Positions 5,602 through 6,831 of a stretch of DNA of 6,831 nt are shown in pieces. Each line of letters opens with the position of its first letter. The stretch's first letter is position 1. Under the pieces are notes generated by a model. The model searched no databases and was not told the DNA's origin. It saw only the letters and a program-made list of their open reading frames with translations. The translations under genes were made by a program, and so were the position numbers. This stretch comes from JANPPS01 sp964242575 (GTDB taxonomy: Bacteria > Pseudomonadota > Alphaproteobacteria > Acetobacterales > Acetobacteraceae), in assembly GCA_964242575.1 (NCBI GenBank), contig CAXTCN010000238.1, positions 1 to 6,831 of the forward strand, in the 5' to 3' direction.

Positions 5602-5732
5602 TCCCCTCCCAGTCATGCGGGATAGAAGCGTTTCTGGACAACGACCGTGCAGAAATGCACGAGGAGATTACTACGTCGCATGCCTGATGAGCTTGCGCGC
5701 GTCGAGCATGATGGTGGTGCACAAGGATGGCG

Positions 5733-6641
5733 ATGCTGGACTGGGACGACCTCCGCTTCTTTCTGGCCGTCGCACGGCACCGCACCTTGGCTGCGGCCGC
5801 CAAGCACCTGCACGTCACCCAGTCCACCGTCAGCCGGCGCCTGGCTTCGTTGCAGGAGAGCATGGGCGTGCGCCTGCTGCAGCGCACGGCGGACGGTTAC
5901 GTGCTGACCCTGGCGGGTGAGAGCATCCGCGCGCACGTCGAGCGGGTCGAGGCGGAGGCGCTCTCGGTCGAGCGCGTGGTCGCCGGGCACGATGTCCGGC
6001 TGGAGGGGGTGGTGCGCGTCGCCGGGGCGCAGCTGCTCACGAGCCACCTGCTCGCGCCGAGCTTCGCAGCGCTGCACAGCATCCACCGCGGCATCCTCAT
6101 CGAGGCCTTGCCCGACTTGCCGGGCGAGCCGCTCGCGACGCAAGAAGCCGACATCGCCGTGCAGCTGCGGCGCTTCGAGCACCACGACCTGACGATGCGC
6201 AGCGTCGGCCGGATCGCCTTCGGCCTGTATGGATGCGTGGCCTACATCGCGCGCCATGGCGAGCCGGACCTGGGCAGCGGCTGTGCTGGACACCAGCTGA
6301 TCGCCCTACTCGACGGCCATGATCACTCGGGCCAGGCAGCCTGGCTCGCCGAGCACGCCGGGCGGGCGCAGGTGGTGCTCAGGGCGGACAGCTATGAGAC
6401 CCAGCACTGGGCTGCCTGCTACAACGGGGGGCTCGCCCTGCTGCCGTGCTTCCGGGCCGCCATGGAACCGGCGCTGCGCCGGATCAAGACCCCGGCGCCG
6501 GTTCCTGCCGCCGAGATCTGGCTCGGCGTGCATCGCGAGAACCGTCAGGTGCCGCGGGTACGGACGGTGCTGGACATCATCGCCGAGGCGGTGCGCAACC
6601 GCAGCGCGATGCTGAACCCGCCGGAAATGGCCGAGTCATAG
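5733..6641 (+). CDS. LysR-family transcriptional regulator
   Basis: A 302-residue LysR-type regulator of normal family length. The N-terminus MLDWDDLRFFLAVARHRTLA leads into the winged helix-turn-helix (about 8-65), with recognition helix region HVTQSTVSRRLASLQ (27-41) and wing LLQRTADGYVLTLAG (48-62). Residues about 65-88 form the linker helix. The effector-binding domain (about 90-290) begins EGVVRVAGAQ and includes the weakly conserved EALPDLPGEPLATQEADIAV stretch (124-143). Effector contacts cannot be named. ATG 5733 is chosen because AAGGA lies 5 nt upstream (5723-5727); an in-frame ATG at 5727 overlaps it. It diverges from the OsmC-like gene, the classic arrangement for autoregulation and control of the neighbour, so it probably responds to an organic or oxidative signal. 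The stop at 6639-6641 is followed within 6 nt by the duplicated small-gene fragment. Confidence 0.92.
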   Translation: MLDWDDLRFFLAVARHRTLAAAAKHLHVTQSTVSRRLASLQESMGVRLLQRTADGYVLTLAGESIRAHVERVEAEALSVERVVAGHDVRLEGVVRVAGAQLLTSHLLAPSFAALHSIHRGILIEALPDLPGEPLATQEADIAVQLRRFEHHDLTMRSVGRIAFGLYGCVAYIARHGEPDLGSGCAGHQLIALLDGHDHSGQAAWLAEHAGRAQVVLRADSYETQHWAACYNGGLALLPCFRAAMEPALRRIKTPAPVPAAEIWLGVHRENRQVPRVRTVLDIIAEAVRNRSAMLNPPEMAES

Positions 6642-6646
6642 TTCGC

Positions 6647-6720
6647 GAACCATGACGGGCAACACGACACCGCATCAAGACGAAAACCGTGCCCATCGAC
6701 AAAGAGGCAGACGTATATAG
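6647..6720 (+). pseudogene. Frameshifted partial copy of the 59-aa peptide gene
   Basis: From ATG 6652 this segment matches the start of the gene at 644-823 (opposite strand) over 58 bases, with three substitutions and one inserted A (GACGAAAACC against GACGAAACC). A short stretch upstream, GAACC, also matches, so similarity runs from about 6647 to 6709. The extra A shifts the frame after the eleventh codon, and the reading ends at TAG 6718-6720 after 22 codons. Beyond 6709 the sequences diverge. The parent's AGGAAG ribosome binding site is not kept. It is a duplicated and broken gene start lying 6 nt after the LysR stop. Confidence 0.8.
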
Positions 6721-6831
6721 ATTGCAGAATGTGTTCTATGGACGGAAAGGTCGCTTTGAACGGTAGGATTTAGCCTCAATACTGTTCACTTTGCGATCCG
6801 GCTGGCGACGCCGAAGTCGATCCAGGTGGTC
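6721..6831. other. Right-edge stretch, unassigned
   Basis: No gene is recognised. On the minus strand a frame entering from the right edge ends at TGA 6786-6788 after 14 residues (TTWIDFGVASRIAK); it could be the end of a gene beyond the window. The sharp loss of similarity at 6709, just before this stretch, is compatible with a rearrangement or insertion junction nearby. Confidence 0.2.

Noticed and set aside
6786..6830. C-terminal end of a minus-strand gene entering from the right edge
   Set aside because: Only 14 residues are visible and all frames are open by chance over such a distance. It is mentioned in the right-edge entry but not called as a gene.
1..6831. Possible terminal similarity between the left edge (TCACTTCGCATCG) and the right edge (TCACTTTGCGATC)
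   Set aside because: The match needs a substitution and gaps within about 13 bases, so it is no better than chance.

Overview
The window is GC-rich DNA that looks alphaproteobacterial, perhaps from a Methylobacterium-like or acetobacteraceal lineage. The assignment rests on an HWE-family histidine kinase with a LOV-like PAS domain, a one-domain response regulator, a KaiC-like ATPase remnant, and small membrane proteins of a kind I associate with Methylobacterium-type genomes. This is inference from family distribution; no rRNA or other marker gene is present.

Layout. Positions 1-600 are a gene graveyard. The N-terminal 88 codons of a KaiC/RadA-like ATPase (166-429, +) run straight into an inverted fragment of an IS110-type transposase (430-558, -). 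Then come eight genes, all on the minus strand. In genomic order from the right they are: an OsmC-like protein (5029-5514), a 48-aa membrane peptide (4781-4927), a 101-aa tail-anchored protein (4448-4753), a stretch without a convincing gene (3957-4447), a stand-alone GAF protein (3305-3940), a 164-aa membrane protein of unknown function (2651-3145), the HWE kinase (1378-2442), its response regulator (1014-1385, overlapping the kinase by 8 nt), and a 59-aa acidic peptide (644-823). A LysR-type regulator (5733-6641, +) diverges from osmC across a 218-nt region with repeated TGCATG boxes. Immediately after it lies a broken second copy, in opposite orientation, of the start of the 59-aa peptide gene (about 6647-6720). 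The last 110 nt hold nothing I can assign.

How the parts may work together. The GAF protein, the membrane protein and the kinase/regulator pair read as a small sensory locus. The kinase's PAS domain is built like a LOV photosensor but lacks the photoactive cysteine, so it probably senses something other than blue light, or senses light differently. The regulator has no output domain, so it must act through protein contacts or phosphotransfer. The two small membrane proteins and OsmC suggest an envelope or stress context. No complete novel system is evident. The most notable points are the KaiC/IS110 chimera, the inverted partial duplication of the small gene 5.8 kb apart, and the cysteine-less LOV-type kinase.
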